A stretch of 64,000 bases of DNA from Amarobacter sp035326025 (GCA_035326025.1 DAOKYT010000008.1:1-64000); one strand, 5' to 3'; positions 25,398-33,647 are shown, counted from the first letter of the stretch. Made by a program: numbers and translations. The notes: generated by a model from the sequence alone, not told the origin.

Positions 25398-25676
25398 CGG
25401 CCCGCCGCCCGTGGCCGCGAAACCCGCGCACTCTCTCCCCGGCATGACCATGCATCACGCACATCCAACGTCCATCCAAATCGCGACAGCATTTGTCGCA
25501 ATCGCCCGCTATCCATAACCCGTGGCCTCCGTGAATCCTCCATCAAGGAACGCGCGACAAGACGATAACCAATGGTTCGGCTATCCTGATTGGTCTACGG
25601 TGCCCCCGGGATTGCACCGGGCGGGCCCCTCACCCCGCCGAGTCCCGGCCCGGCCATCCCGAACCCTGGAGTCAGT

Positions 25677-26282
25677 ATGAAAGTCGTCTTTTTCGAAGAC
25701 GTTGAAGGCACCGCGCAGGTCGGTGACGTGAAGGAAGTGAAGAACGGCTTCGCCCGGAACTTCCTCCTGCCCCGCGGCATCGCCGGGGCCACCACCAGGG
25801 ACAACCTCCAGCGCGCCAACTCCCTCGCCCAGAAGGAAGCCCGCCGCCAGGAAAAACTCGACGGCGACGCACGCGGCATCTCCAGCAAGCTCGAAGGCTA
25901 TACGGTCACCCTCGAAGCCCGCGTCGGCGAGACCGGCCGCCTCTTCGGCTCCATCACCAACCGCGACATCGCCGAGGCCCTCACCGCCAGGGCAGGCGTC
26001 GAGGTCGACCCCCACATCGTCCTCCTGCCCGAGCCCATCCGCGATATCGGCCCCCGCCCGGTCACCATCAAGTTCACCCGCAACGTGAGCGCCGAGGTGA
26101 CCGTCGATGTCGTGCCCGACGAGGCCTCGAAGCCCATCGTCGAGAAGCTCATGGCCGAGCGCGCCGCCCAGGCCGAGGCCGAGGCGAAGGCCGCCGCCGA
26201 GGCGAAATACCGCGCCGAAGCCGAGGCCCGGGCCGCCGGTGCCCCTCCCGTCGAGGCCACTGAATCCGAATCCGCTGAATAA
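25677..26282 (+). CDS. rplI: Large ribosomal subunit protein L9 with Ala/Glu tail
   Basis: 201 residues from the ATG at 25677; usual length about 148. The N-terminal domain (KVVFFEDVEGTAQVGDVKEV, NGFARNFLLPRGIA) and the C-terminal domain (GRLFGSITNRDIAEALTARA, DPHIVLLPEPIRDIG) are complete. From residue 151, about 50 residues form an Ala/Glu-rich helix-like tail. The 291-base gap before it holds a 6-base inverted repeat (gcgaca/tgtcgc, 25483-25499) and two CCAAT/ATTGG words near 25570-25600, but no clear promoter. dnaB follows, as in many bacteria. Confidence 0.96.
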   Translation: MKVVFFEDVEGTAQVGDVKEVKNGFARNFLLPRGIAGATTRDNLQRANSLAQKEARRQEKLDGDARGISSKLEGYTVTLEARVGETGRLFGSITNRDIAEALTARAGVEVDPHIVLLPEPIRDIGPRPVTIKFTRNVSAEVTVDVVPDEASKPIVEKLMAERAAQAEAEAKAAAEAKYRAEAEARAAGAPPVEATESESAE

Positions 26283-26289
26283 CGCCCGA

Positions 26290-26361
26290 AAGGAGGACGA
26301 CAGGGACCGGTCTACCCCGCTGCCGCGCACTGGCGCCTTCCGCCTTCCCGGTCTCCTCCTT
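26290..26361 (+). promoter_or_regulatory. Possible RNA structure in the dnaB leader
   Basis: Between rplI and dnaB, aaggagga (26290-26297) can pair with tcctcctt (26354-26361), and gaccgg (26305-26310) with ccggtc (26348-26353), making a 14-pair stem with a 7-base bulge. The only strong Shine-Dalgarno-like sequence of the gap is in the 5' arm, and the dnaB ATG comes 5 bases after the 3' arm. It may control dnaB translation; not tested by folding software. Confidence 0.35.
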
Positions 26362-26366
26362 CCCGA

Positions 26367-27761
26367 ATGACCCTCGCTCAGCTCGAACGGCTACCCCCGC
26401 ACGACATCGAAGCCGAAGAGGCTGTCATCGCGTCGCTCATGGTCGACCCACAGGCCATGCTCGCCGTCGTCGGCATCCTCAAGCCTCACGACTTCTTCCG
26501 CGAGAAGAACGGCTGGATCTACGACGCATGCGTCTCGCTCTGGAACCGCGATGAGGTGATCAACCAGATCACCGTCGCCCACGAACTCGCCACCCGCGAC
26601 CAGCTCGAAGAGGCCGGCGGCCAGACCTACCTCTCCGATGTCATCCGCCGCCTTCCCACCTCGCTCGGTGTCGAGTTCTACGCCCGCATCGTCAAGCGCG
26701 ACGCAACCTACCGCGGGCTCATCCACGCCTCGACCGCCATCATGCAGATGGCCTACGAAGCTCCCGCCGAGATCGAGAACGTCTTCTCTCGCGCCGAAGA
26801 CCTCATCCAGCGCCTCCGCGGCGGCGAGAACTTCCGCGATTTCGTCCACATCCGCCAGCTGCTCGATGCCTACCTCGACCAGGACCCGGCCGAGGTCGAG
26901 CGCATCGAACTCTCCGCCATCCGCACCGGCTTTACCGACCTCGATACGCTCCTCACCGGCCTCAAGCGCTCCGACCTCATCATCGTCGGCGCCCGTCCGA
27001 GCGTGGGAAAGTCGAGCTTCGCGCTTGGCATCGCCCGCAACGCCGCCATCATGCAGAAGGCCAATGTGGCCGTGTTCTCGCTCGAAATGTCCGCGGAGCA
27101 GCTCGCCATCCGCCTGCTCTCGGCCGAATCCGGCGTGGATAGCAGCCGCCTCCGCCTCGGCCAGAACACCGAGATCGAAGAGCGCCGCGTCGTCGGCGCG
27201 GCGGCCCGCCTTTCCGAAGCGAACATCTGGTTCGATGACTCGCCAATGCTCACCGCGGCCGAACTCCGGGCAAAGGCCCGCCGCCTCGCCGGCGAATCCA
27301 GGCGCCTCGACCTCATCATCATCGACTACCTTCAGCTCATGCAGGGCGAAACCTCCGGGGGCCGGGAAAACCGCGTCCAGGAGATCAGCTACATCTCACG
27401 CACGCTCAAGGGGCTGGCCCGCGAGCTCGATGTGCCCATCATCGCGCTCGCGCAGCTCTCCCGCGCCATCGAAAACCGTCACCCCCGCACGCCCATGCTC
27501 TCCGACCTGCGCGATTCCGGCTCCATCGAGCAGGACGCCGATATCGTGATGTTCCTCAGCCGCGAGGAGCTCTACACCACGCCCGAACAATGGGCCCAGC
27601 AACACCCGGACCTCCCCGAAAGCGCCTACCCGAAGGGTGTCGCCCAGGTCATCGTTGCCAAGCACAGGAACGGCCCGACTGGAACAGTCGAGCTCCGCTT
27701 CCGCGAACGTCTCGCCAAGTTCGAAGACTGGGTGCTCCGTACCGATGACATCCGCGACTGA
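26367..27761 (+). CDS. dnaB: Replicative DNA helicase DnaB
   Basis: 464 residues. The hexameric helicase unwinds DNA at the fork. The N-terminal DnaB domain begins LPPHDIEAEEAVIASLMVDP; the RecA-like domain has Walker A GARPSVGKSS (about residues 209-218), Walker B LDLIIIDYLQLM, and the C-terminal KHRNGPTGTVELRF. No intein. The DnaD-like gene starts within its last 17 bases. Confidence 0.97.
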   Translation: MTLAQLERLPPHDIEAEEAVIASLMVDPQAMLAVVGILKPHDFFREKNGWIYDACVSLWNRDEVINQITVAHELATRDQLEEAGGQTYLSDVIRRLPTSLGVEFYARIVKRDATYRGLIHASTAIMQMAYEAPAEIENVFSRAEDLIQRLRGGENFRDFVHIRQLLDAYLDQDPAEVERIELSAIRTGFTDLDTLLTGLKRSDLIIVGARPSVGKSSFALGIARNAAIMQKANVAVFSLEMSAEQLAIRLLSAESGVDSSRLRLGQNTEIEERRVVGAAARLSEANIWFDDSPMLTAAELRAKARRLAGESRRLDLIIIDYLQLMQGETSGGRENRVQEISYISRTLKGLARELDVPIIALAQLSRAIENRHPRTPMLSDLRDSGSIEQDADIVMFLSREELYTTPEQWAQQHPDLPESAYPKGVAQVIVAKHRNGPTGTVELRFRERLAKFEDWVLRTDDIRD

Positions 27762-28470
27762 CTCCTTCACGGGTTTTCCCGGCATCGGCAAGGCGACGGC
27801 GATCCCCAACCTCTTCTTCACCGATGTCCTGCCCAGGCTCGAAACCCCGGGCGCGCTCCTCGCGTTCCTCTGGGTGGCCCGCCTTGTCCAGGAGCAGCGC
27901 GGCGACGCCCCCCGCTGCGTCTCCGCCGATGAGGTCTGGAGCCACCCCGCCGCCCGCGCGAGCTTCGAAGCCCTTGGCAACGGCCGCGAGGGCCTCGGCG
28001 AGGGCCTCTTGCACTGTGTCGAACTCCGTGCGCTCCTTGGCCTCGAGCTCACCGGAGGCCCCGCGCCCGAAGCGGTCTACTTCGTGAACAACCCGTCGTC
28101 CCGCCGCGCTGTCGCCCGTGCGCGGGCTGGCGAGTTGCGCATCCGCCCCGAAACCACCGCCCGCCCCCTCGCCCTTCGCGAGGAGCGTCCCGGCATCTTC
28201 CGTCTCTACGAAGAGCACATCGGGACGATTACCCCCATGATCGGCGACCGGCTGGTCGAGGCCGAAGAGACCTATCCGCCCGAGTGGATCGAAGACGCCT
28301 TCCGCGAGGCGGCAGAGCTCAACATCCGCAACTGGCGCTACATCGAGCGCATCCTGCGCACCTGGGCCGAGGAGGGACGCCCCAATGAAACGGCTGGACG
28401 AGATTCTTTCGAAGACCAGAAACGCCGCTACCTCGGCGGAAGTCTCGGCCACGTCGTCCGCTACCGCTGA
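27745..28470 (+). CDS. DnaD-domain protein, probable primosome component
   Basis: 241 residues from the ATG at 27745, overlapping dnaB by 17 bases. The C-terminal segment YEEHIGTITPMIGDRLVEAE, YPPEWIEDAFREAAELN and YIERILRTWAEEG is the DnaD/phage-replication DnaB_2 domain. The N-terminal part (IPNLFFTDVLPRLETPGALL, AFLWVARLV) resembles a winged-helix region. Such proteins help load the helicase in Gram-positive bacteria. With dnaB upstream and the DnaC-like loader downstream it forms a helicase-loading operon. Confidence 0.85.
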   Translation: MTSATDSFTGFPGIGKATAIPNLFFTDVLPRLETPGALLAFLWVARLVQEQRGDAPRCVSADEVWSHPAARASFEALGNGREGLGEGLLHCVELRALLGLELTGGPAPEAVYFVNNPSSRRAVARARAGELRIRPETTARPLALREERPGIFRLYEEHIGTITPMIGDRLVEAEETYPPEWIEDAFREAAELNIRNWRYIERILRTWAEEGRPNETAGRDSFEDQKRRYLGGSLGHVVRYR

Positions 28471-29785
28471 CGAAGCCGAAAGCTCCACCTGCCCCATCTG
28501 TGGTGGCGCCGGATTCGTCCGCCGCCCCTACCCCGTCGACCACCCCCGCTTCGGCAAGGCGGAGCCCTGCGATTGTGTCCTCGCCGAAGAGGAGAGTGTC
28601 CGCCGCGGCCGCCTCGAACGCATCAGCAACATTGGCGCCCTGCGCCGCTTCACCTTCGAGGCGCTCGTGCCCACCGGCCGCAGCGGCGAAAGCGACTGGT
28701 TCGAGCGCGCGTTCGCGGTTGCCCGCGGGTACGCATCCGATCCCGGCGGCTGGCTCGTCCTCACCGGCAGCTCCGGCAGCGGCAAGACCCACCTCGCTGC
28801 TGCCCTCGCCAACGAGCGCATCGCCCTCGGCCAGCCCGTCCTCTTCATGGTCGTGCCCGACCTTCTCGATGCCCTCCGCGCCAGCTACGAAGCAAGCGAT
28901 GACGACCTTGGCTTCGACCAGCTGTTCGAACAGGTGCGCAACGCACCACTCCTGGTGCTCGATGATATCGATACGGGCGCGGGCACGCCCTGGGCGAAGG
29001 AGAAGCTCCTCCAGGTAGTGAACCACCGCTACAACCTCGGCCTCCCCACCGTGTTCACCACCACCACCCGCCCTCAGCAGCTCGATGAGCGCCTCGCCAC
29101 GCGCCTCTGCGACGAGGCGCTCTCCCGCGTGCTGGTGCTCGATGGCACCGCCGGGGCCGGCTACGCCCAGGTCGGTGGAATGACCCGCGAGCGCCTCGCC
29201 GACCACCAGTTCCGCAACTTCGACGTGCGCGCGCCCGGCCTCCGCATCGAGGAGCGCGAATCGCTCGAAGCCGCCCTCCGCGCCGCAATGGCCTTCGCCG
29301 ACGACCCGCGCGGCTGGCTCACCCTCCAGGGAGCGAATGGCTGCGGCAAGACGCACCTCGCCTGCGCCATCGCGAACCGCGCCCTCGCCAACGGCATCGG
29401 CGTCTTCTTCGCCGTCGTCCCCGACCTCCTGGACCACCTCCGCGCATCATTCGCTCCGGGCAAGGAAGCGCCGTACGACGAACTGTTCGACCGCATCCGC
29501 AATGCCGGCCTGCTCATACTCGATGACCTTGGCGCCCAGGCGACCACCCAGTGGGCACAGGAGAAGCTCTACCAGGTGGTGAACTACCGCCACGTCGCGG
29601 GCCTTCCAACCGTTGTGACCACCGACCAGCCGATCGACGCGCTGCAGGCGGCGCATCCCCGCATCGTCGCTCGCATCGCCGACCCCCACGCGGGCACCAC
29701 CCTGGTCATCCTCGCGCCCCACTACCGGCTCGGACGGTCCAGCGAGGCGCCAACCGCCGCGCGCCCGTACCGCCGTTCCCGTTAG
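28385..29785 (+). CDS. DnaC-like helicase loader with two tandem AAA+ domains
   Basis: 466 residues; normal DnaC/DnaI proteins have one AAA+ domain in about 250-310. Residues 36-64 hold a zinc motif (CPICGG ... CDC; C36, C39, C62, C64). First AAA+ domain, about 105-250: Walker A GSSGSGKT (128-135), Walker B LLVLDD (189-194). Second, about 290-446: Walker A GANGCGKT (316-323), Walker B LLILDD (376-381). The halves share GW-x-x-L-x-G, VVPDLLD-LRASY/F, LFDRIRNA-LL, WAKEKL/WAQEKL-QVVN and RY/RH-GLPTV, so the repeat arose by duplication. Start has gaggaggg upstream and overlaps the DnaD-like gene by 86 bases in another frame. Confidence 0.9.
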   Translation: MKRLDEILSKTRNAATSAEVSATSSATADEAESSTCPICGGAGFVRRPYPVDHPRFGKAEPCDCVLAEEESVRRGRLERISNIGALRRFTFEALVPTGRSGESDWFERAFAVARGYASDPGGWLVLTGSSGSGKTHLAAALANERIALGQPVLFMVVPDLLDALRASYEASDDDLGFDQLFEQVRNAPLLVLDDIDTGAGTPWAKEKLLQVVNHRYNLGLPTVFTTTTRPQQLDERLATRLCDEALSRVLVLDGTAGAGYAQVGGMTRERLADHQFRNFDVRAPGLRIEERESLEAALRAAMAFADDPRGWLTLQGANGCGKTHLACAIANRALANGIGVFFAVVPDLLDHLRASFAPGKEAPYDELFDRIRNAGLLILDDLGAQATTQWAQEKLYQVVNYRHVAGLPTVVTTDQPIDALQAAHPRIVARIADPHAGTTLVILAPHYRLGRSSEAPTAARPYRRSR

Positions 29786-29810
29786 CCTTCGCCCGCGTAG
29801 GATTTCCGCC

Positions 29811-30473
29811 ATGACCATGCTCCGGGCCATCGCGTTGCTCGTGGCCTCGATCGCAGTCTTCGCCGGCGGTGTCGCCCTGCTCGCGGTGAAGGCCGATGCC
29901 GGCTTCTTCAGTTCCGATGCCCCCAGGCTTTCCACCGGCGCCCGCACGGGCGACCAGGCCGCGACCCCGACCGGCTCTGGCGGCCCCGAGGTGCGGGAAG
30001 CGCGCGCAACCCTCACCGCCGTCGCTCGAACGCTCACCGCGACCGCGCCCGGCGCGGGAACCGCCCAGGGGAGCCTCGCCACGCCTGTTCCCGGGTCCGC
30101 GACCCCGGTGGCGATTGGGCAGCCCATCACGGTCGGGACGTCTACCTACACCGTGCTCGAAGTCGCCGACCCCGAGCCGCCCGGTTTCTTTGTCACCAAC
30201 CCGGGCATGCGGCGCGTCGCCGTGCTGGCGCGGCAGGAAGCGACGGGCGGCCCCGCGCGCTACAGTTTCGGCCTGTTCCGCATCCGTGATAGCGCCGGCG
30301 ACGAGCATTCCTGGGCGATCACCAACTCCGAACCGGGCTTCGAATCCGGAGAACTCGCCCGGGGAGAATCGCAAACCGGCTGGGTCAGCTTCCAGATTCC
30401 CGAAGGCCGCCAGCCAGCCATGCTCCTGCTGAACGACGGCAGGGGCTTCGTTGAGATCGTCCGTCTCGAGTGA
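29811..30473 (+). CDS. Exported DUF4352-like hypothetical protein
   Basis: 220 residues. An N-terminal hydrophobic segment (IALLVASIAVFAGGVALLAV) gives a signal anchor. A linker rich in Ala/Thr/Pro reaches about residue 100. The rest (VAIGQPITVGTSTYTVLEVA ... MRRVAVLARQEA ... DSAGDEHSWAI ... GESQTGWVSFQIPEG) resembles the immunoglobulin-like DUF4352 fold of exported proteins. Function unknown. It follows the helicase-loader gene after 25 bases but is not functionally linked. Confidence 0.7.
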   Translation: MTMLRAIALLVASIAVFAGGVALLAVKADAGFFSSDAPRLSTGARTGDQAATPTGSGGPEVREARATLTAVARTLTATAPGAGTAQGSLATPVPGSATPVAIGQPITVGTSTYTVLEVADPEPPGFFVTNPGMRRVAVLARQEATGGPARYSFGLFRIRDSAGDEHSWAITNSEPGFESGELARGESQTGWVSFQIPEGRQPAMLLLNDGRGFVEIVRLE

Positions 30474-30578
30474 CGCCATCGGCGCCGGTGGCCCCGGCGC
30501 AAACCGGCCCACTGGTTCGGGGCCGTGGCCACGCCTCGATGGCACAGTAAAAACATCTCGCCCACCGGGGAATGCTCC

Positions 30579-31397
30579 ATGCCCACCCAGCGCGAAAAGG
30601 CCATCCGCTTCCGCGAGCTCCATGAGGCTCCCGGGACATTCATCATCCCCAACCCGTGGGATGGCGCCTCGGCCCGCATCCTCGAAGCCATGGGCTTTCC
30701 CGCCCTCGCAACCTCCAGTGGCGCCTGCGCGGCTACCCTCGGGCGCCCCGATGGCGCTGTCTCACGCGAAGAGGCGCTCGCCCACGCCGCCCTGATCGTC
30801 CAGAACACCAGCCTCCCGGTCGCCGCCGACCTTGAGAAGTGCTTCGCCGACGACCCTGCCGGGGCAGCCGAAACCATCCGCCTCGCCGCCGGGGCCGGGC
30901 TGGTTGGAGGTTCAATCGAAGACGCGACCGGGGACCCCGAGCGTCCGCTCTTCGAGTTCGAGTTCGCCGTCGAGCGGGTCGCCGCGGCCGCGAACGTGGC
31001 ACGCTCGCTGCCGTTCCCGTTCGTCCTCGCCGCTCGCACCGAAGGCTTCCTGCGTGGCAACTCCGGCCTCCAGGACGTGGTGCGCCGGCTCCAGGCATTT
31101 GAAGCCGCCGGCGCCGATGTCCTCTTCGCGCCCGGACTGCCAGACATGGCAGCCGTGCGCACCGTGTGCCAGTCGGTCTCGAAACCGGTGAACTTCATGG
31201 TGGGCATTCCCGGCCGGTCCTTCACGGTCGCCGGGCTTTCGGCTGCCGGCGTGAAGCGCATCAGCCTCGCAACCTCGCCTTACCGGGCGGCCGTCACCGG
31301 CTTCATTGCGGCGATCACCGAGGTGCGGGACCACGGCACCTTCGGTTACGTAAATTCGTCGGTTTCCACACGGGAGCTTGCCGCATACCTCGCGTGA
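30579..31397 (+). CDS. Isocitrate lyase/PEP mutase family protein
   Basis: 272 residues from the ATG at 30579 (MPTQREKAIRFRELHEAPGT). The TIM-barrel family makes or breaks C-C or P-C bonds in small acids. Marker segments: PNPWDGASARILEAMGFPAL, SSGACAATLG, VAADLEKCFAD with the metal-binding Asp/Glu, GSIEDATGD and ARTEGF. The CxxKxCGH catalytic motif of isocitrate lyase is absent, so it belongs with the oxaloacetate hydrolase/phosphonomutase-like branch; the exact reaction is unknown. Confidence 0.85.
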   Translation: MPTQREKAIRFRELHEAPGTFIIPNPWDGASARILEAMGFPALATSSGACAATLGRPDGAVSREEALAHAALIVQNTSLPVAADLEKCFADDPAGAAETIRLAAGAGLVGGSIEDATGDPERPLFEFEFAVERVAAAANVARSLPFPFVLAARTEGFLRGNSGLQDVVRRLQAFEAAGADVLFAPGLPDMAAVRTVCQSVSKPVNFMVGIPGRSFTVAGLSAAGVKRISLATSPYRAAVTGFIAAITEVRDHGTFGYVNSSVSTRELAAYLA

Positions 31398-31409
31398 GCG
31401 GCTGCCCTC

Positions 31410-31937
31410 CTACAACCCCCGCTTCACCGCCCAGCGGCGCAACGCCCACTCCGTGCTGTCGAAGGCCAGGTGCTCCCACGGGATCTCGGAGGGCCGGAAC
31501 CAGCGCACCTCGCTCGTTTCGTGCCCCGCCTCGCCCTCGCCCAGGGCCACACCCTCGTACACGATGACGACGATTCCCGGGCCCGTTCGCGTGAACACGC
31601 CCACCAGGTCGAGCTTCGCCACCTCCAGCCGCGCCTCCTCGAGCGTCTCCCGGATGGCCGCTTCCTCGGCCGTCTCGCCCAGGTCCATGTACCCGCCCGG
31701 GAACACCCAGAAGCCCGAGCGCGGCTCGATGTCGCGCCGCACCAGCAGGATGCTGTTGTCGTCACGCACCGGGATCGTCCCCGCCACCGGGCGAGGATTC
31801 AGGTAGTGGATGAACCCGCAGTCCAGGCAGACCATCCGCCGCTTGTTGTCGCCCTCCGGCACGGCCGAGGTAAGCCGCTGCCCGCAGTGCATGCAGTAGC
31901 GGCTGAACGCGTGCGGGTGGCTGTTCCCACCGTTCAT
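31410..31937 (-). CDS. Zinc-ribbon Nudix hydrolase
   Basis: 175 residues. The N-terminal zinc ribbon has CMHC and CLDC pairs (about residues 15-40); then comes a Nudix domain with the box GGYMDLGETAEEAAIRETLEEA (ends at about residues 80-101), where the usual Gly after EExA is Arg. Such proteins hydrolyse nucleoside diphosphate derivatives, for example NADH or ADP-ribose. Convergent with the mutase family gene and 7 bases after moaE on the - strand. Confidence 0.85.
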   Translation of the reverse strand: MNGGNSHPHAFSRYCMHCGQRLTSAVPEGDNKRRMVCLDCGFIHYLNPRPVAGTIPVRDDNSILLVRRDIEPRSGFWVFPGGYMDLGETAEEAAIRETLEEARLEVAKLDLVGVFTRTGPGIVVIVYEGVALGEGEAGHETSEVRWFRPSEIPWEHLAFDSTEWALRRWAVKRGL

Positions 31938-31944
31938 CGTGTGC

Positions 31945-32394
31945 TCAGCGCATGCTCGCCGGGGCTTGCTGCATGCCGAGCGATTCCGGACCCTCGATCC
32001 ACGCCTCGCCGTCCTCCCACACTTCCTTCTTCCACACCGGCACCTTCTTCTTGATTTCGTTGACCAGCCAGTGCCCGGCCTCGAACGACTCGGCGCGATG
32101 GCCGCAGCTCACCGCGATCAACAGGCTCGCTTCGCCGATCTCCAGCCGTCCTGTCCGATGCAGCACGGCGCAGTCCACAAGGCCAAAGCGCTCCTTCGCT
32201 TCCCCGGCGAGCTCCCGCATCACCTTCTCCGCCATCGAGGGGTAGGCGTCGTACTCCAGGTACCGCACCCTGCGCCCCAGGTTGGTATCCCGGACCACAC
32301 CGAGGAACACGTTGATCGCGCCAGCGGCGGGCGAACCAACCGCGGCGACCGCCTCGGCGGGGTCGAGCTCGTCGGGGGTCACTCGGATGAGCAT
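31945..32394 (-). CDS. moaE: Molybdopterin synthase catalytic subunit MoaE
   Basis: 149 residues. MoaE with MoaD inserts the dithiolene sulfurs that make molybdopterin. Motifs GAINVFLGVVRDTNLGRRV, YLEYDAYPSMAEK, LHRTGRLEIGEASLLIAV, the catalytic HRAESFEAGHWLVNEIKKK-type stretch (residues about 100-118) and VPVWKKEVWEDG are complete. It starts 3 bases after moaD. Confidence 0.95.
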   Translation of the reverse strand: MLIRVTPDELDPAEAVAAVGSPAAGAINVFLGVVRDTNLGRRVRYLEYDAYPSMAEKVMRELAGEAKERFGLVDCAVLHRTGRLEIGEASLLIAVSCGHRAESFEAGHWLVNEIKKKVPVWKKEVWEDGEAWIEGPESLGMQQAPASMR

Positions 32395-32397
32395 CTG

Positions 32398-32643
32398 TCA
32401 GCCTCCAGAAACCGGCGGGATCAGCGCGAGGGTGGCGCCGGCCGGCACCACGTCCGTCGCGCGCGCGTACTCCTCGTCGATCGCGTACATCAACGTCGGG
32501 ACCGACGCCGCGAGCTGGGGGAAGCGTTCCACAAGCCGGTCGCGGATGTCCCCCACCGTATCGCCTTGCCGGTGCGGCAGCTCGACCCGGCGCGTTCCCG
32601 CGCGGTCGGCCACCGAAGCGAAGAGCAGCACGGTTACGTTCAC
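32398..32643 (-). CDS. moaD: Molybdopterin synthase sulfur carrier subunit MoaD
   Basis: 81 residues from a GTG. A ubiquitin-like sulfur carrier ending in the required Gly-Gly (LALIPPVSGG), which becomes a thiocarboxylate. TACAAT lies 6 bases before the GTG (32650-32655). With moaE it supplies the pterin for tungsten or molybdenum enzymes such as the aldehyde oxidoreductase at 21536. Confidence 0.93.
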   Translation of the reverse strand: MNVTVLLFASVADRAGTRRVELPHRQGDTVGDIRDRLVERFPQLAASVPTLMYAIDEEYARATDVVPAGATLALIPPVSGG

Positions 32644-32649
32644 CCCTCC

Positions 32650-32655
32650 ATTGTA
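32650..32655 (-). promoter_or_regulatory. -10 element of the moaD-moaE-nudix operon
   Basis: TACAAT on the - strand, 6 bases from the moaD GTG. The 6 bases between are ggaggg, too close to the GTG to act as a normal ribosome-binding site; a leaderless start is likely. Confidence 0.45.
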
Positions 32656-32684
32656 GAGAGAAACACCGCCCGGTCGTGTTCACG

Positions 32685-32690
32685 TACACT
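32685..32690 (+). promoter_or_regulatory. -10 element of comF
   Basis: TACACT, 7 bases before the comF GTG at 32698, with no ribosome-binding site; consistent with a leaderless message, divergent from the moaD promoter about 30 bases away. Confidence 0.4.
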
Positions 32691-32697
32691 CCAGTCC

Positions 32698-33402
32698 GTG
32701 CCACCCCGCCTCGTGAGCACCGCCGTCGACCTGCTGTTCCCCCTCCGCTGCGCCGGGTGCGGGGCATTCGATACCGCGCTCTGCGCCTCGTGCGAATCAT
32801 CCCTCGAACCCGCGACTGGCCCCGGCCGCTGCGGGCATTGTTCGGCCCGCTGGGATGGGCCCGGGTTCTGCCCGCGGTGCTTTCACCTCCAGCATATCGC
32901 CGGCGTCCACGCCGCCTTCGAAATGGCCGGGCCCGCGCGGCGGCTCGTCCACGGCCTGAAGTACCGCTACTTCCGCGCGCTCGCGCCGGTCATGGGGCGA
33001 CTGTTGACGCAGGCGCTCCCGGGCCTTGCGTTCGATGCCTGTTTCCCGGTGCCGCTCCATCGTTCGCGCATGCTCGAGCGGGGTTTCAACCAGTCCGAGC
33101 TGCTTATGCGCGAAACGCCGCTTCCGTCGCAGTCTCCGGGGCTTGTCCGCGTCCGGCGGACTCAGCGCCAGGTGGGCCAGCGCCTCAACGAGCGCCGCTC
33201 CAACGTGGCCGGGGCCTTCGCCTACTCGGGCCCCAGCCTCGCCGGCCTGCGCGTGGCAGTCCTCGATGATGTGGTCACCACCGGTGCCACCGCGCAAGAA
33301 TGCGCCCTCGTGCTGCGCGATGCCGGCGCGCGGGAGGTGTGGGTCGTTGCCTTCGCCCGAGCGAGCTACGAGCCTTCGAGCCCTGACCCGATCGACGACT
33401 GA
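32698..33402 (+). CDS. comF: ComF-family phosphoribosyltransferase-like protein
   Basis: 234 residues from the GTG at 32698; longer frames run into the moaD region. Four N-terminal CxxC pairs (CAGC, CASC, CGHC, CPRC) make the zinc region, followed by VHGLKYRYFRALAP, FPVPLHRSRMLERGFNQSE, RVRRTQRQVGQRLNERRSNV and the PRPP motif VAVLDDVVTTGAT (about residues 181-193). ComF homologues take part in DNA uptake or repair; no other competence gene is in the window. Confidence 0.9.
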   Translation: MPPRLVSTAVDLLFPLRCAGCGAFDTALCASCESSLEPATGPGRCGHCSARWDGPGFCPRCFHLQHIAGVHAAFEMAGPARRLVHGLKYRYFRALAPVMGRLLTQALPGLAFDACFPVPLHRSRMLERGFNQSELLMRETPLPSQSPGLVRVRRTQRQVGQRLNERRSNVAGAFAYSGPSLAGLRVAVLDDVVTTGATAQECALVLRDAGAREVWVVAFARASYEPSSPDPIDD

Positions 33403-33581
33403 GCCATCACCGGTCCCGTACCAGCGTGCCGATGACGCCGAGTCCAGACCCGGCGCGCCCCGGCGCCGTGCCACTCCCGGGCGCGGAGTGTTGCGTCCCA
33501 ATCGAACACTTCCCCGCGGCGCTTCCACACGGCCCGAAGCCAGGGCGCGCACGGATATCCGGGCAGGAGTCCTGGGCTCAT
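33366..33581 (-). CDS. Possible small protein antisense to the comF end
   Basis: 71 residues starting MSPGLLPGYPCAPWLRAVWK, with a good ribosome-binding site (ggaagggtg) 6 bases before the ATG. It fills much of the 281-base gap between comF and moxR and overlaps the last 37 bases of comF. Trp- and Arg-rich, no recognised family. It may be chance in GC-rich DNA. Confidence 0.25.
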   Translation of the reverse strand: MSPGLLPGYPCAPWLRAVWKRRGEVFDWDATLRAREWHGAGARRVWTRRHRHAGTGPVMAQSSIGSGLEGS

Positions 33582-33647
33582 GGTGTCACCCTTCCCTTGC
33601 CCTTACCTCGGTCAATCGGTCTGGCAAGCGGATTCCGCCGCGGCCCG

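Noticed and set aside
30579..31397. Isocitrate lyase of the glyoxylate cycle
   Set aside because: The catalytic KKCGH-type motif and the size (about 430 residues) of true isocitrate lyase are absent.
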